A stretch of 64,000 nt of DNA from Hyphomicrobiaceae bacterium (GCA_022844275.1 JALHMB010000003.1:186001-250000); one strand, 5' to 3'. Positions 10,101 to 19,084 are shown, numbered from the stretch's first letter. Numbers and translations: made by a program. Notes: generated by a model not told the origin, from the sequence alone.

Positions 10101-12392
10101 GTGCCGGTGAAGATCGAAGGCCTGAAGGCGGGCGAAGCAGCGCGCCTGACGCTCGCAGCCGTCGATATCGGCATCCTCAATCTGACGCGCTTCGAGGCGC
10201 CCGCGCCCGAACGCCACTTCCATGCCCAGCGTCGCCTCGGCGTCGAGATCCGCGACTTCTACGGCCGCCTGATCGACGGTATGCGGGCGACTCGCGGTTC
10301 GTTGCGTTCGGGTGGTGACGGCGAAGGCGGTGGCGGCATGTCCATGAAGGGCAGCCCGCCTGTCGAGAAGCCGCTTGCGCTCTTCTCCGGCATCGTCGAG
10401 GTCAAGGCGGATGGTACGGCCGAAGTGAAGCTCGAAATGCCCGACTTCAATGGCACGGTGCGCCTCATGGCCGTCGCCTGGAGCGGCGGCAAGCTCGGCT
10501 CGACGGGCTCGGACGTGCTCGTACGTGACGCGCTCGCGCTTACGGTCACGGCGCCGCGCTTCCTGAGTCTCGGCGATGAAGCGAGCCTCGCCATCGACGT
10601 GCACAACATCGAAGGACCAGACACGGGCTACCAGCTGACGGCGGAGCAGGAAAATCCGCAGGGCCTTGCGACCTCGCTTGCCCAGCGCAATCCGCGTCTC
10701 GCGCCGAACCAGCGCCGCTCGGAGCGCGTGGCCATCAAGCCCGCGAGCCTCGGCCGTCACGTCTACAGCGTACGCGTCAACGGCCCAGATGGCATCGAGG
10801 TGCGCCGCCGCGTGGCACTGGAAGTCATGCCGCCGGCTAACGACATCCGCCGCACGACGGTCGCAGACCTCGCGGCCAAGGGCGGACGCTTGAGCCTCTC
10901 GCCGGACCTCCTCTCGGATCTGATCCCCTCGAGTGCACGCATCGCACTCAACGTCGGTCCGTCCGCAGGCATGGACGTGCCGGGGCTTCTCGCTTCGCTC
11001 GACCGCTATCCCTATGGCTGCGCCGAGCAGACGACGAGCCGCGCGCTGCCGCTGCTCTACGTCAATGATGTCGCGAAGCGTATCGGCCTCGCGGAGGAGA
11101 GCCAGCTTAGGGAGCGTGTCGACAAAGCGGTCGCCCGCGTTCTCGAAATGCAGGATTCCTCCGGTGCGTTCGGCATCTGGGGACCGGGCGAGCCCGATCT
11201 CTGGCTCACCGGCTACATCACCGACTTCCTGACGCGCGCCAAGGAGCTTGGTTATGCCGTCCCCGAGCGCTCGCTGACGCAGGCGCTCGACCGGCTCGCC
11301 AACTTCATCTCCTACGCACAGGACTTCGAGAAGGGCGGCGAAGCGCGCGCCTACGCACTCTACGTCCTCGCCCGCAATGGCCGCGCGCCCGTCGGCGAGT
11401 TGCGCTACTACGCCGACACGCGTCTCGAACGCTTCTCGTCGGCACTGGCGCAGGCCCAGCTCGGCGCGGCGCTCGCCATGACCGGCGACAAGCCGCGTGC
11501 CGAGAAAGCCTTTCGTGCGGCGCTTGCCCGAATGGGCGATGACGGTACGGACGAAAGCCGCGCCGACTACGGCTCGCGTCTGCGCGACAGCGCTGCCGTG
11601 CTGACACTCGTCTCGGAAACACGCACGCTCGTCAGTGAGGCGCCGCAGCTCGCGCGCGTCATCGAACGCGCTCAGGCCACGCGGACGTATACCTCGACGC
11701 AGGAACAGGCCTGGATGCTGCTTGCCGCTCGCGCGCTGAGCGATGCCGCATCCGGCACGCGCCTCACGGTGAACGGGGCGGCGCACAGTGGAGAACTGAC
11801 GCGTGCGCTTGCCGCTTCGGATATCGGCCAAGGCGGTCTCGCCATCGTCAACAGCGGCGAGGCACCTGTCTCCGCCGTCGTCTCGGTGACGGGATCGGCC
11901 CTCACGGCCGAGCCCGCGGCCTCCAAGGGCTTCACGATCTCGCGCAGCTATCACACGATCGATGGCACGCCGATCACGGCGGAGAACGCAAAGATGAGCA
12001 TCAAGCAGAACGATCGCGTGGTTGTCGTCCTCAAGATCGAGGGCCAGCACACGGGCGGACGCGTACTGCTCGTCGATCGCCTGCCGGCGGGCTTCGAGAT
12101 CGAGAACCCGCGGCTTGTCGACAGCGGTGAAACAAAGAGCCTCGCGTGGGCGCAGACGGCCGGCAAGCCCGCGCACACTGAATACCGCGATGACCGTTTC
12201 GTCGCCGCCTTCGATTACTTCGATCGCGAGAACGGCACTGGCACGAAGCCCGCCGCAACAGTCGCATACGTCGTGCGCGCGGTAACACCCGGTCGCTATG
12301 TGCATCCGGCAGCTTCGGTCGAGGACATGTATCGCCCCGATCTGCACGCGCGGACCGGCGCCGGCACGCTGGAGGTGACGGTCGCCCAGTAA
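7131..12392 (+). CDS. periplasmic alpha-2-macroglobulin with thioester site
   Basis: A 1753-residue bacterial alpha-2-macroglobulin of the YfhM type. A signal peptide covers residues 1-23 (hydrophobic core, ALA before Gln-Gln). There is no lipobox cysteine, so it is probably soluble in the periplasm rather than a lipoprotein. Helical repeats (about 40-190) precede a long string of macroglobulin beta domains. A Gly-rich segment near residues 1055-1075 sits where a variable bait-like region is expected. The thioester motif is CAEQ at 1297-1300 (YPYGCAEQTTSRALP), followed by an alpha/alpha toroid (thioester domain) and a C-terminal receptor-binding-like domain. These proteins trap attacking proteases by covalent thioester linkage. 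The usual partner pbpC is not adjacent. Confidence 0.92.
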   Translation: MFLARPIAFVLGLLLLVSLPALAQQAQPLFSHPVVSKDAERYEAYLKGAFKPGKQTARQQREAGLKILADGGDARVAARHLATAVVTDAKDTAAWTGLARALIGMTPDPARPAERYSIPVNASGAAYRALETATNDQQRAEALAALGEALKTRSMWRPAIEALAASVRLVNDDEVSSTLDALRAEHGFRVIDYKTESDAIEPRLCINFSERLPSAAGDLQKFVAIDGREPQNMTIEGQQLCIDGLEHGKRYEVQLRAGLPSTVGENLAKASEIAVYVRDRAPSVRFAGRAYVLPNRGQQGIPLVSVNATKAAIEILRIGDRALAGATSLDGFLKQVQSYELETIRDRSGQRVWQGELDIASRLNEDVTTAIPVSDAIPDLAPGVYLVIASAVDAKRSEYQAPATQWFIVSDLGLTALSGDDGLHAFVRTLGAATPAGDTAVRLVARNNEVLATGKTDARGYVRFDAGLMRGTGGLAPALLVAEGNKDYAFLDLATAAFDLTDRGVKGREQPGPLDGYVYAERGVYRPGEPVHLVALLRDRTGAASDTPATLIVTRPDGVEHRRIVLNEPQLGGRAVTLALPPTAMTGTWRARLLLDVKDKALAQTTFLVEDFLPERLALTLEPQSKTIAIEETASITVNGRYLYGPPAAGLAMEGDINVRPATGDLPGLAGYKFGLAGEQVTPVRQPLENLPATGTDGRSTIGVRLPAIPKTAKPLEAEIMIRLREQSGRTIERSVRLPVDTRAARVGIKPLFNGGQIGEGETARFETVLVDADGKPQAGAALKWEIVQLNQRWQWYSRDGQWNYEAITTTKRIANGTAKADGTTPARIEAPALDWGRYRLEVTSADPKAPGVASIAFNTGWHASEDAESPEVLDVVLDKPTYKAGDTARVRINTRAAGKVRLAVLSSGLLTMQDADIAAGGAEITLPVDAKWMPGAYVTAMFYRAMDEGAKRMPSRAIGVRWLALDTASETLKLTLNAPAKIKPASTLTVPVKIEGLKAGEAARLTLAAVDIGILNLTRFEAPAPERHFHAQRRLGVEIRDFYGRLIDGMRATRGSLRSGGDGEGGGGMSMKGSPPVEKPLALFSGIVEVKADGTAEVKLEMPDFNGTVRLMAVAWSGGKLGSTGSDVLVRDALALTVTAPRFLSLGDEASLAIDVHNIEGPDTGYQLTAEQENPQGLATSLAQRNPRLAPNQRRSERVAIKPASLGRHVYSVRVNGPDGIEVRRRVALEVMPPANDIRRTTVADLAAKGGRLSLSPDLLSDLIPSSARIALNVGPSAGMDVPGLLASLDRYPYGCAEQTTSRALPLLYVNDVAKRIGLAEESQLRERVDKAVARVLEMQDSSGAFGIWGPGEPDLWLTGYITDFLTRAKELGYAVPERSLTQALDRLANFISYAQDFEKGGEARAYALYVLARNGRAPVGELRYYADTRLERFSSALAQAQLGAALAMTGDKPRAEKAFRAALARMGDDGTDESRADYGSRLRDSAAVLTLVSETRTLVSEAPQLARVIERAQATRTYTSTQEQAWMLLAARALSDAASGTRLTVNGAAHSGELTRALAASDIGQGGLAIVNSGEAPVSAVVSVTGSALTAEPAASKGFTISRSYHTIDGTPITAENAKMSIKQNDRVVVVLKIEGQHTGGRVLLVDRLPAGFEIENPRLVDSGETKSLAWAQTAGKPAHTEYRDDRFVAAFDYFDRENGTGTKPAATVAYVVRAVTPGRYVHPAASVEDMYRPDLHARTGAGTLEVTVAQ

Positions 12393-12573
12393 GCGGAACA
12401 CTTCCCTCCTTCGAGCGTTTGAAGACGAAAGGCGACAATGGCCGGCCACGCATCAAAAGCGCGGCCGGCCGCAGCACCGTACTGCGGTCTTGCGCCCAAG
12501 CGTGCCAAGCCCTGCACTCCGGGTATGCGCTTCGGCGATGTCGTCCATCCTGACGCATGGAAGGAGACACCCA

Positions 12574-13197
12574 ATGTCATGGAGACGTGTGGGCGCAGGC
12601 GCTGCAGTTCTTGTGGCCGGCGCTTTTTTCACAAGTGCACAAGCAGCCCCGGTTACTGGCGGGGTTGGCACGAAGACGCTGATCGATCCGAGCGCGTTGG
12701 TCCAGAAGACTCAGGTGATCGTGTTCGGCGGCCGGCGCTGGTGCTACTATTGGGATGCCTGGAACGGCCCCGGCTGGTACTGGTGCGGCTATGGCTGGCG
12801 CCGCGGCTTCGGTTGGGGCGGCGGGCCGGGCTGGCATGGCTGGCGCTACCACAGCCGCGACTGGCATCGCCGTCATCGTGACTGGGATCGTGGTGGCGAC
12901 CGACGTCGCGCCAATCGCGGTGATCGCCGCGGTCGCGACGCGGATCGTGGTTCTCGCTCCGATCGACGCAGCGTAGATCGTGGCCGATCGGGTGGCCGTG
13001 ACGGCATGAGCCGTAGCCGCGGTGGTGGCGGAGATCGCGGCTTGAGTGGCCGCGGCGGTGGCGGCGGTGACCGTGGCATGAGCCGTGGCGGCGGCGGCGG
13101 CCGCGAGAGTGGCGGTGGCGGACGCGGCGGTGGTGGAGGCGGCGGCGGTGGTGGTCGCGGCGGCGGCGACGGAGGCGGTCGCGGCGGCCGTGGCTAA
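12574..13197 (+). CDS. secreted Trp-rich, Arg/Gly-repeat protein
   Basis: No named family is recognised. I chose the ATG at 12574 because AAGGAG lies 7 bases upstream and a signal peptide follows at once (RRVGAGAAVLVAGAFFTSAQA). The mature protein has three parts. First comes a short hydrophobic region. Then a Trp/Tyr/Gly-rich patch (about residues 45-80) carries repeated Trp-Tyr and Gly-Trp pairs and two cysteines. Finally a very basic tail of Arg-Gly-Asp-rich repeats runs into almost pure Gly/Arg over the last 60 residues. Similar Gly-rich secreted proteins are common and unstudied in Hyphomicrobiales. Extracytoplasmic location is inferred. A strong terminator follows. Confidence 0.75.
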   Translation: MSWRRVGAGAAVLVAGAFFTSAQAAPVTGGVGTKTLIDPSALVQKTQVIVFGGRRWCYYWDAWNGPGWYWCGYGWRRGFGWGGGPGWHGWRYHSRDWHRRHRDWDRGGDRRRANRGDRRGRDADRGSRSDRRSVDRGRSGGRDGMSRSRGGGGDRGLSGRGGGGGDRGMSRGGGGGRESGGGGRGGGGGGGGGGRGGGDGGGRGGRG

Positions 13198-13226
13198 TCC
13201 ACACTGAAACCTACCTACAAAATGCG

Positions 13227-13257
13227 ACGACCGCTTCGGACCAACCGAAGCGGTCGT
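13227..13257. terminator. bidirectional hairpin terminator
   Basis: A 13-bp perfect stem (ACGACCGCTTCGG pairing with CCGAAGCGGTCGT) with the 5-base loop ACCAA lies between two convergent genes, the Gly/Arg-rich protein and the monooxygenase. A weakly T-rich TGTTATGTT follows on the plus strand and an A-rich stretch precedes it, so it could stop transcription from both sides. Confidence 0.8.
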
Positions 13258-13285
13258 TGTTATGTTCGCGCAAGCCGTGTGGGGG

Positions 13286-14983
13286 CTATTCCGCCGCCTC
13301 GGCGCGTGCTTGCGATGTGAGCACGAAGCCCTCATACCCCTTCGCAGCGACTTCATCGCACTCCTGGCGATAGACACCGACACCGCCGATGTACGGCATG
13401 AAGACGCGCGGTTTGCCGGCGACGTTCGCCCCCATGTACCAGGACGCGGCCTTGACATAGAGCGTGCGATGGCCAGCCTCGTTCACATGGTGGCCCCAGG
13501 AAACTTCTGCATCAGCTGTCGGCTCGATCGTCGTAATCCCATTCTTCTGCATGTGCGCCAGCGCATCGATCAGCCAGTCCACATGCTGCTCGATGGACAC
13601 GATCATATTGCTCAGCACCGACGGGCTACCGGGGCCAGTGATCATGAAAAGGTTCGGGAGCCCGGCGCACATCAGCCCGAGATAGGTCTGTGGGCCGTCT
13701 GCCCACTTGTCGCGCAGCGCCAGTCCCTTGCGGCCGCGGATGTCGATTTTCATGAGCGTACCGGTCATGGCATCGAAGCCGGTCGCATAGACGATGGCGT
13801 CGAACTCGCGCTCACCGTCCGTGGTGCGGACGCCCCTCGGCGTGATGGCCTCGATCGGCGTCGCCTTGAGATCGATGAGCTCGACGTTGGGCCGGTTGTA
13901 GGTCTCGAAGTAGTTCGTATCGACGCAGATGCGCTTCGTACCGATGGGGTAGTCCTTGGGGCACAGGATCTCCGCCGTCGCTGGATCCTTCACGATCTCG
14001 CGGATCTTCGAGCGCACGAACTCGGAGGCCGTATCATTCGAGGCTTGGTTGGTGATCAAGTCGTTGAAGGCCGCCATGAACGACGTACCGCCGGTCTCCC
14101 AACGCGCCTCGTAGACGCGCCGGCGCTCCTCCTCGGACACCGCCATCGCCGAGACGTCATTGATACCGAAATTCGCATCGCTCGCGTCGTAGAGAATGCC
14201 CGTGCGCATGGTGCGCGCCTTGGCGCGGCGGGGCTCATAGCTCGATTTCCACGGTCCCTCGTAGTCCGGGGTCATCGGTCCGTTGCGCGAGGGAATGGAA
14301 TAGTTAGGCGTGCGCTGGAAAACGGTCAGATGCGTAGCCTGCTCGGCCATCACGGGAATGGCCTGGATGGCCGACGAGCCCGTGCCGATCACCGCGACCC
14401 TGAGGCCGGTGAAGTCGACGCCTTCGTGCGGCCAGTAACCGGTGTGATACGTCGCGCCCTTATAGGAATCCCGTCCTTCGATCTCCGGCAGCTTGGCCGT
14501 CGACAGGCAACCTGTCGCCATCACGCAGAACCGCGCCAAGAACTGCTCGCCACCGTCCGTGAGGATCTGCCAGCGATTGGCCTTCTCGTCGTAGTGCGCG
14601 GCCGTCACCCGTGTTTCAAACTGGATATCGCGCCTGAGATCGAAGCGGTCCGCGACGTGATTCGCATAGGCGAGGATCTCGGGCTGGGCGGCAAAGCGCT
14701 CGCTCCACGACCACTCCTGCTGCAGTGCCGGCGAAAAGGAGAACGAATACTGCATGCTTTCGACATCGCAGCGCGCGCCTGGATAGCGGTTCCAGTACCA
14801 GGTGCCGCCGACGCCGGTCGCGGCCTCGAGAATGCGGGCGCTGAGACCTAGCTCGCGCAGCCGGTGCAGCATGTACATGCCGCCAAAACCGGCACCGACA
14901 ATGATGACGTCGTAACCCGCGGTGCGGCCGTCGCCCTTCCCCGCTTGCACCTGCCCGACCTGCGGCGTGCTCGTGCCCAACAC
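13286..14983 (-). CDS. Baeyer-Villiger flavin monooxygenase
   Basis: A 565-residue class B flavoprotein monooxygenase inserting oxygen next to a ketone with NADPH and O2. The FAD Rossmann site is GAGFGG at residues 30-35. The BVMO-specific YPGARCD follows at about 68-72. The fingerprint reads YKG-x3-HTGYWP at 174-185, with Tyr in place of the usual first Phe. The NADPH Rossmann site GTGSSA is at 200-205, and an ATG site (MATGC) precedes it. Start is a GTG at 14983 with GGAGG 8 bases upstream. The substrate is unknown; relatives act on cyclic, aryl or steroid ketones. The gene stands alone, convergent with the Gly/Arg-rich protein. Confidence 0.9.
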   Translation of the reverse strand: MLGTSTPQVGQVQAGKGDGRTAGYDVIIVGAGFGGMYMLHRLRELGLSARILEAATGVGGTWYWNRYPGARCDVESMQYSFSFSPALQQEWSWSERFAAQPEILAYANHVADRFDLRRDIQFETRVTAAHYDEKANRWQILTDGGEQFLARFCVMATGCLSTAKLPEIEGRDSYKGATYHTGYWPHEGVDFTGLRVAVIGTGSSAIQAIPVMAEQATHLTVFQRTPNYSIPSRNGPMTPDYEGPWKSSYEPRRAKARTMRTGILYDASDANFGINDVSAMAVSEEERRRVYEARWETGGTSFMAAFNDLITNQASNDTASEFVRSKIREIVKDPATAEILCPKDYPIGTKRICVDTNYFETYNRPNVELIDLKATPIEAITPRGVRTTDGEREFDAIVYATGFDAMTGTLMKIDIRGRKGLALRDKWADGPQTYLGLMCAGLPNLFMITGPGSPSVLSNMIVSIEQHVDWLIDALAHMQKNGITTIEPTADAEVSWGHHVNEAGHRTLYVKAASWYMGANVAGKPRVFMPYIGGVGVYRQECDEVAAKGYEGFVLTSQARAEAAE

Positions 14984-15217
14984 TATCTATTCCTCCTTGG
15001 TGTGGTCCCTTGGTTTGGCGCGTTGTGGCGCCCACGGACTCTCAACGCTAGGTGAGGTTCTGCGTCCGGCAAAGTCAATATGTCAGAGCGCAGACCCCTA
15101 TGCGGGTGTGTTGGATCGCGGCCACGGCGTGTGGGATGAAGTCCGGCGCCGTCTTGATCGTGTGGACGGGGAGGTGCATACATTTCTGCCGAATAATCAC
15201 CCTCGGGAGCCTCGCCC

Positions 15218-15703
15218 ATGCATTTGATCGCATTGCTTTTCGCCTTGGTGATTTCGGTAGGTCCAGCCCTCGCGCAATCCGGTCAGCCCTCGTGCTCCAA
15301 CGTCGTCGATGGCGGCGACCCCTCCCGCATCTTCCATCTCGCGCGCGGTCACGGCTCGGCCGAGATCGGCACCGATAACCGCGGTGATCCCAAGATTGAC
15401 GGGCGGATGCACGGCGCGCGCTATCAGATTTATTTCTATGGCTGCAAGAACGGCGAGCAGTGCACTTCGGTCCAGTTCCGCGCCGGCTTTACCCAGAACG
15501 TCAAGCAGACCGTCGAGCGCATGAACGAGTGGAACGTATCGAAGCGCTTCGGCAAAGCCGCCATCGACAAGGATGGCGACGCGACGATCGAAATGAACGT
15601 CAACCTGAAGGGCGGCGTCTGCAATGCAAACTTCGACGAGACGGTCGGCTGGTGGTCGACCGTGCTGCGCGAGTTCCTCGAGTTCATCAAGTTCAAGACC
15701 TAG
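15218..15703 (+). CDS. YbjN-domain secreted protein
   Basis: A 161-residue protein with a signal peptide (about residues 1-20, ending ALAQS) and one YbjN-like domain. The recognisable parts are GDPKIDGRMHGARYQIYFYGC, then the alternating strand/helix pattern around FRAGFTQ and MNEWNVSKRFGKAAID. The domain ends at the GWWSTVLREFLEFI helix. YbjN domains resemble type III secretion chaperones in fold, but the periplasmic versions have no proven role. Two of the three mature cysteines (GC-x-NGEQC) may pair. It lies alone between the divergent monooxygenase and the convergent MaoC gene. Confidence 0.8.
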   Translation: MHLIALLFALVISVGPALAQSGQPSCSNVVDGGDPSRIFHLARGHGSAEIGTDNRGDPKIDGRMHGARYQIYFYGCKNGEQCTSVQFRAGFTQNVKQTVERMNEWNVSKRFGKAAIDKDGDATIEMNVNLKGGVCNANFDETVGWWSTVLREFLEFIKFKT

Positions 15704-15721
15704 CGGTCACCGGCGGGTTAC

Positions 15722-16582
15722 CTAACCCGCTATCCGCGCGAGCCCATTGTTGAGGATCACGACGTCCCGCTCGACGCAGCGCGAGCGGAAGGAGATCTCG
15801 GCTCCATTGCGCCAGACCTCCGTGCGGATGGTCTCGCCCGGATAGATGGGCGAGGAAAAGCGCACCTGCATGTGCTCGATCCGGCTCGCGTCGCCACCAC
15901 AGGCGAGCTTAGCCAGCGCACGGCCGGCAACACCGAACGAGCAGAGCCCGTGCAGAATGGGCGCGCGGAACCCAGCGACCGCGGCGACCTTGGGATCGGC
16001 ATGCAGCGGGTTCATGTCGCCGGAAAGTCGGTAGATGAGTGCTTGGCGCGGCAGCGTCGGAATGTCGAGCGTGGCGTCGGGCGTCTTCTCGGGCAGCGTA
16101 TGCCCTGCGGGCGTCGGCCCGGAAGGCCCGCCAAAGCCGCCATCGCCCCGCAGGAAGCTCGTCGAGACGAGCGTCGCGACATGCGTGCCGCTCTCCTTGG
16201 CGATGATATCGCGCTCGGAGATGAGCAGCGCGCCGCGGTCCTTGCCCTTGTCGACGAGGCCGGTGATGCGCGAGCGGCCGATGAACGTGCCGGAGGTCGG
16301 CACGGGCGCGTGGATGGTGATGGACTGCTCACCGTGCACGACCTTGCGCCAGTCGACACCCGTGCCGCTGTCCTTGAGCCAGAAGCCCTGATAACCGAGC
16401 ACCGTCACCATGGTCGGCAGCGCGACGAGATCGTCCTCGTAGACGTAGCGCAGTTCGCTCTCGTCGAGCGGATCGCCGCCGCAACCGACGCCCAGCGCAT
16501 AGAGCATGGTGTCGCGCTTGGTGAACGTGTGGATGACGTCGTCGAACTTCCAGTTGCGCAGCTTCTCGGCGTCCATGGCCAT
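15722..16582 (-). CDS. MaoC-like enoyl-CoA hydratase (hydratase 2 type)
   Basis: A double hot-dog protein like the hydratase half of peroxisomal multifunctional enzyme 2. The N-terminal hot-dog (about 1-140) is degenerate. The C-terminal one carries the hydratase 2 motif, RLSGDMNPLHADPKVAAVAGF followed by APILHGLCSFG, with the catalytic Asp and His in place. It should hydrate trans-2-enoyl-CoA to the (R)-3-hydroxyacyl-CoA. I favour the internal ATG at 16582 because GAGGA lies 8 bases before it; the frame could begin 15 bases earlier. It is the last gene behind dctQ-dctM-dctP, so the imported acid may be metabolised as a CoA ester. Confidence 0.88.
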   Translation of the reverse strand: MAMDAEKLRNWKFDDVIHTFTKRDTMLYALGVGCGGDPLDESELRYVYEDDLVALPTMVTVLGYQGFWLKDSGTGVDWRKVVHGEQSITIHAPVPTSGTFIGRSRITGLVDKGKDRGALLISERDIIAKESGTHVATLVSTSFLRGDGGFGGPSGPTPAGHTLPEKTPDATLDIPTLPRQALIYRLSGDMNPLHADPKVAAVAGFRAPILHGLCSFGVAGRALAKLACGGDASRIEHMQVRFSSPIYPGETIRTEVWRNGAEISFRSRCVERDVVILNNGLARIAG

Positions 16583-16708
16583 GGGCGGAGTCCTCATCCG
16601 TCGCGACGATGATCCATTGAGAGTGCCATGCCCCCTCCGGCCCGGTCAAACCGTGCCGGAGAGGACGGTTGCGATCCCCCTTATCGCTCTTCCAACCAGG
16701 ATCGGCCG

Positions 16709-17755
16709 TCAGCGCCCGAGTACGGTGGCACGTTCCTTGGCGACGTCGGCCTCGGCGGAAGCCACGGCCTTCTCGGCCTTTTCGACCCACTCCGGACCAT
16801 ATTTTTCGACGAACCACTTGCGCATGTGATCTTTGGCGACGGTGAAGGTCTTGCGCTGCTCATCCGTGGGTATATGGATCTTGCCGCCGGACTTCGCGAA
16901 TACCGCGAGGCTCTTGCCCTCGTACTCCTTGTTGTACTGGAACTGCACGTCGGCCATCTGGACGAACGCGTCGGCAACCAACTCCTGCAGATCCTTCGGC
17001 AGCGATTGCAGCCACTTATCGCTGACCCAGTTGAAGCCCCACAGGAAGGCGTGCTCGTCGAGAATCACGAACTTCAGCGAGTCGTGCATGTTCGTCGGAA
17101 CGATGTCGGTCGCGGCATTCTTGGTGCCTTCGACAACGTTGGTCTTGAGTGAGGTGTAGAGTTCTCCCCATACGACGGGCGTCGGATTGCCGCCGAGATA
17201 GCGGACGAACTCGATCTCCAGGGGCGAATCGACCGTGCGCATCTTGACGCCTTTGAGATCGGCCGCCGAATAGATCGGCTTCCTGGTCGTGAAGAATGAG
17301 CGGAAGCGTCCGGTGTTGGTGATCGACATCAGCCGCACGTTACCTGTCTTCTTCAGGACGGCATCCCGGATCTCCTTGAAGAGCGGCCCGCGAGCGAGGC
17401 GCTCGGCAACGAGATCGTTGGGAATGAGATACGGCAGCTCGAGAACCTGGATCTCGGGAAAAAACTGGCCGATGCCACCGACGGAAGTGTGCGTCGCCTC
17501 GATGCCGCCGAGCTGGACCTGCTCGACGTGTGCGCGGAAGTCACCGAGCTGTGAGGCCGGGAAGATCTCGACCTTGATGCGACCGCCCGAGCGACTCTCG
17601 ATGAACGACTTGAGAAAGACCGAGGCCACGTGGTCATCGGAGATGTCTGTCGCCGGACCGACATGGCCGATCTTGAGTGTAAACTGCGCCAGTGCAGGCG
17701 CAGTTGCGGCGAGTGAGAACGCGATCGCCGTCGCGAGTGTCCGCAGCGTCTTCAT
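16709..17755 (-). CDS. dctP: TRAP transporter substrate-binding protein DctP
   Basis: A 348-residue periplasmic binding protein with a signal peptide (about residues 1-23, ending PALAQ). It has the TRAP DctP landmarks: FTLKIGHVGPATD at the mature start, FPASQLGDFR, and the substrate-carboxylate Arg in VKMRTVDSPLE. These proteins bind small organic acids and hand them to DctQM for sodium-coupled uptake. The exact ligand cannot be read from sequence. A Glu/Ala helix closes the protein. It is encoded 39 bases after dctM and 126 bases before the MaoC gene. Confidence 0.94.
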   Translation of the reverse strand: MKTLRTLATAIAFSLAATAPALAQFTLKIGHVGPATDISDDHVASVFLKSFIESRSGGRIKVEIFPASQLGDFRAHVEQVQLGGIEATHTSVGGIGQFFPEIQVLELPYLIPNDLVAERLARGPLFKEIRDAVLKKTGNVRLMSITNTGRFRSFFTTRKPIYSAADLKGVKMRTVDSPLEIEFVRYLGGNPTPVVWGELYTSLKTNVVEGTKNAATDIVPTNMHDSLKFVILDEHAFLWGFNWVSDKWLQSLPKDLQELVADAFVQMADVQFQYNKEYEGKSLAVFAKSGGKIHIPTDEQRKTFTVAKDHMRKWFVEKYGPEWVEKAEKAVASAEADVAKERATVLGR

Positions 17756-17794
17756 GTTTCCTCCATCGCTCCCTTGCAGTTGCTTCTTTTGTAC

Positions 17795-19084
17795 TTAGAG
17801 GCCGAGCACCCTCGGCAGCCAAAGGGCCGTCTCGGGCACGTAAGTCACTACGAGGATTGCAGCGAGGTGCACGAGATAGAACGGCCACATCTGGATTGCG
17901 ATTTTCATGATGCTCTCGCGGCTCATGGCCGAGACCACGAACAGCAGCAGGCCCATCGGCGGCGTCGCGAGGCCGAGCGAAAGATTTACGCACATGACGA
18001 GGGCGAAATGGAGCGGATCCACGCCGAGCTGCGCGAGCGTCGGCCCGAGGATGGGGCCTAAGATGAGGATTGCAGGACCGGCATCGAGGAAGCAGCCGGC
18101 AATCAGCAGCAGCACGTTGACGAGGAACAGCAGCACATAGGGATTTGAGGACAGGGAGAACAGATACTCGCCAATCTTGACCGTGACGCCGGAGAGGCCG
18201 GCAACCCATGAAAAGATCATCGCCGTTCCTACGACGAGCAAGATTGCGGCGGAGATGACCGCGGTACGATAGAGGACTTCGGGCAGCTCCCGCCATGGAA
18301 GCTCTCGCGTCACGACGACCGAGACGATGAAGGCATACAGTACCGCCGCCGCCGCCGCCTCGGTTGGCGTGAAGACGCCGCCCAGAATGCCGCCAAGAAT
18401 GAGGAACGGCGCGACCAATGCCCAGAACGCGCCCTTGAGCGAGAAGGCGATCTCCCGCACAGTCGCGCGCCGCTCCGAAACAGGATAGCCGCGCCGCCTG
18501 GAAATCCAATAGTTCGCCGTCATCAAGCCAGCACCGATGATCAACCCCGGAATGCAGCCGGCGGCAAACAGGGCAGCAACGTTGATCTGCATGATGTAGG
18601 CATAGATCACCATGATGATACTCGGCGGAATGATCGGGCCGAGTACGGTCGCGGCAGCGACGACGGCTGCGGCGTAGTCCTTGTGGTAGCCCTCGCGCGC
18701 CATGCTTGGAATGAGGATCTTCCCGAGCGCCGAGGCATCGGCGACGGCCGATCCGCTGATCCCCGAGAAGACCGTCGCTGACACGATCGTGACGTGGCCA
18801 AGTCCGCCGCGCAGATGACCGACGAGCTTCTGCGAGAAGTCAACGAGACGCTGCGTGATACCGCCGACATTCATAATCTCGCCGGCCAGCACGAAGAGCG
18901 GGATGGCGAGCAGTGGGTAGACGTTGATGCCGACGAAGAGGCGCTGCGGGATGAGGTTCAGGAAGACCGAGCGACCGTCGACCAGGATGCCGACGAGGGG
19001 GCCGAGAGCGAGCGCGAAGACGACGGGGACACCGATGACCATGGTCACCAGAAACACCCAAAGAAAGACGAAACTCACGCGCAA
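17795..19084 (-). CDS. dctM: TRAP transporter large permease DctM
   Basis: A 429-residue, very hydrophobic protein with about 12 membrane segments and the DctM/SiaM signature region. Examples are the first hairpin GVPVVFALALGPLVGI, GGLGHVTIVSATVFSGISGSAVADASALG, and IIPPSIIMVIYAYIMQ. It forms the sodium-driven channel of the tripartite transporter with DctQ. The second half repeats the motif (AILILGPILGPTLAQLGVDP). Its start lies 18 bases after the dctQ stop, so the two are translated as a unit. Confidence 0.95.
   Translation of the reverse strand: MRVSFVFLWVFLVTMVIGVPVVFALALGPLVGILVDGRSVFLNLIPQRLFVGINVYPLLAIPLFVLAGEIMNVGGITQRLVDFSQKLVGHLRGGLGHVTIVSATVFSGISGSAVADASALGKILIPSMAREGYHKDYAAAVVAAATVLGPIIPPSIIMVIYAYIMQINVAALFAAGCIPGLIIGAGLMTANYWISRRRGYPVSERRATVREIAFSLKGAFWALVAPFLILGGILGGVFTPTEAAAAAVLYAFIVSVVVTRELPWRELPEVLYRTAVISAAILLVVGTAMIFSWVAGLSGVTVKIGEYLFSLSSNPYVLLFLVNVLLLIAGCFLDAGPAILILGPILGPTLAQLGVDPLHFALVMCVNLSLGLATPPMGLLLFVVSAMSRESIMKIAIQMWPFYLVHLAAILVVTYVPETALWLPRVLGL

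Noticed and set aside
8076-12449. 1457-codon open frame opposite the alpha-2-macroglobulin gene
   Set aside because: It mirrors the coding strand in a high-GC gene with the third-position bias of the sense gene; the translation is Arg/Ala/His-rich and without domains.
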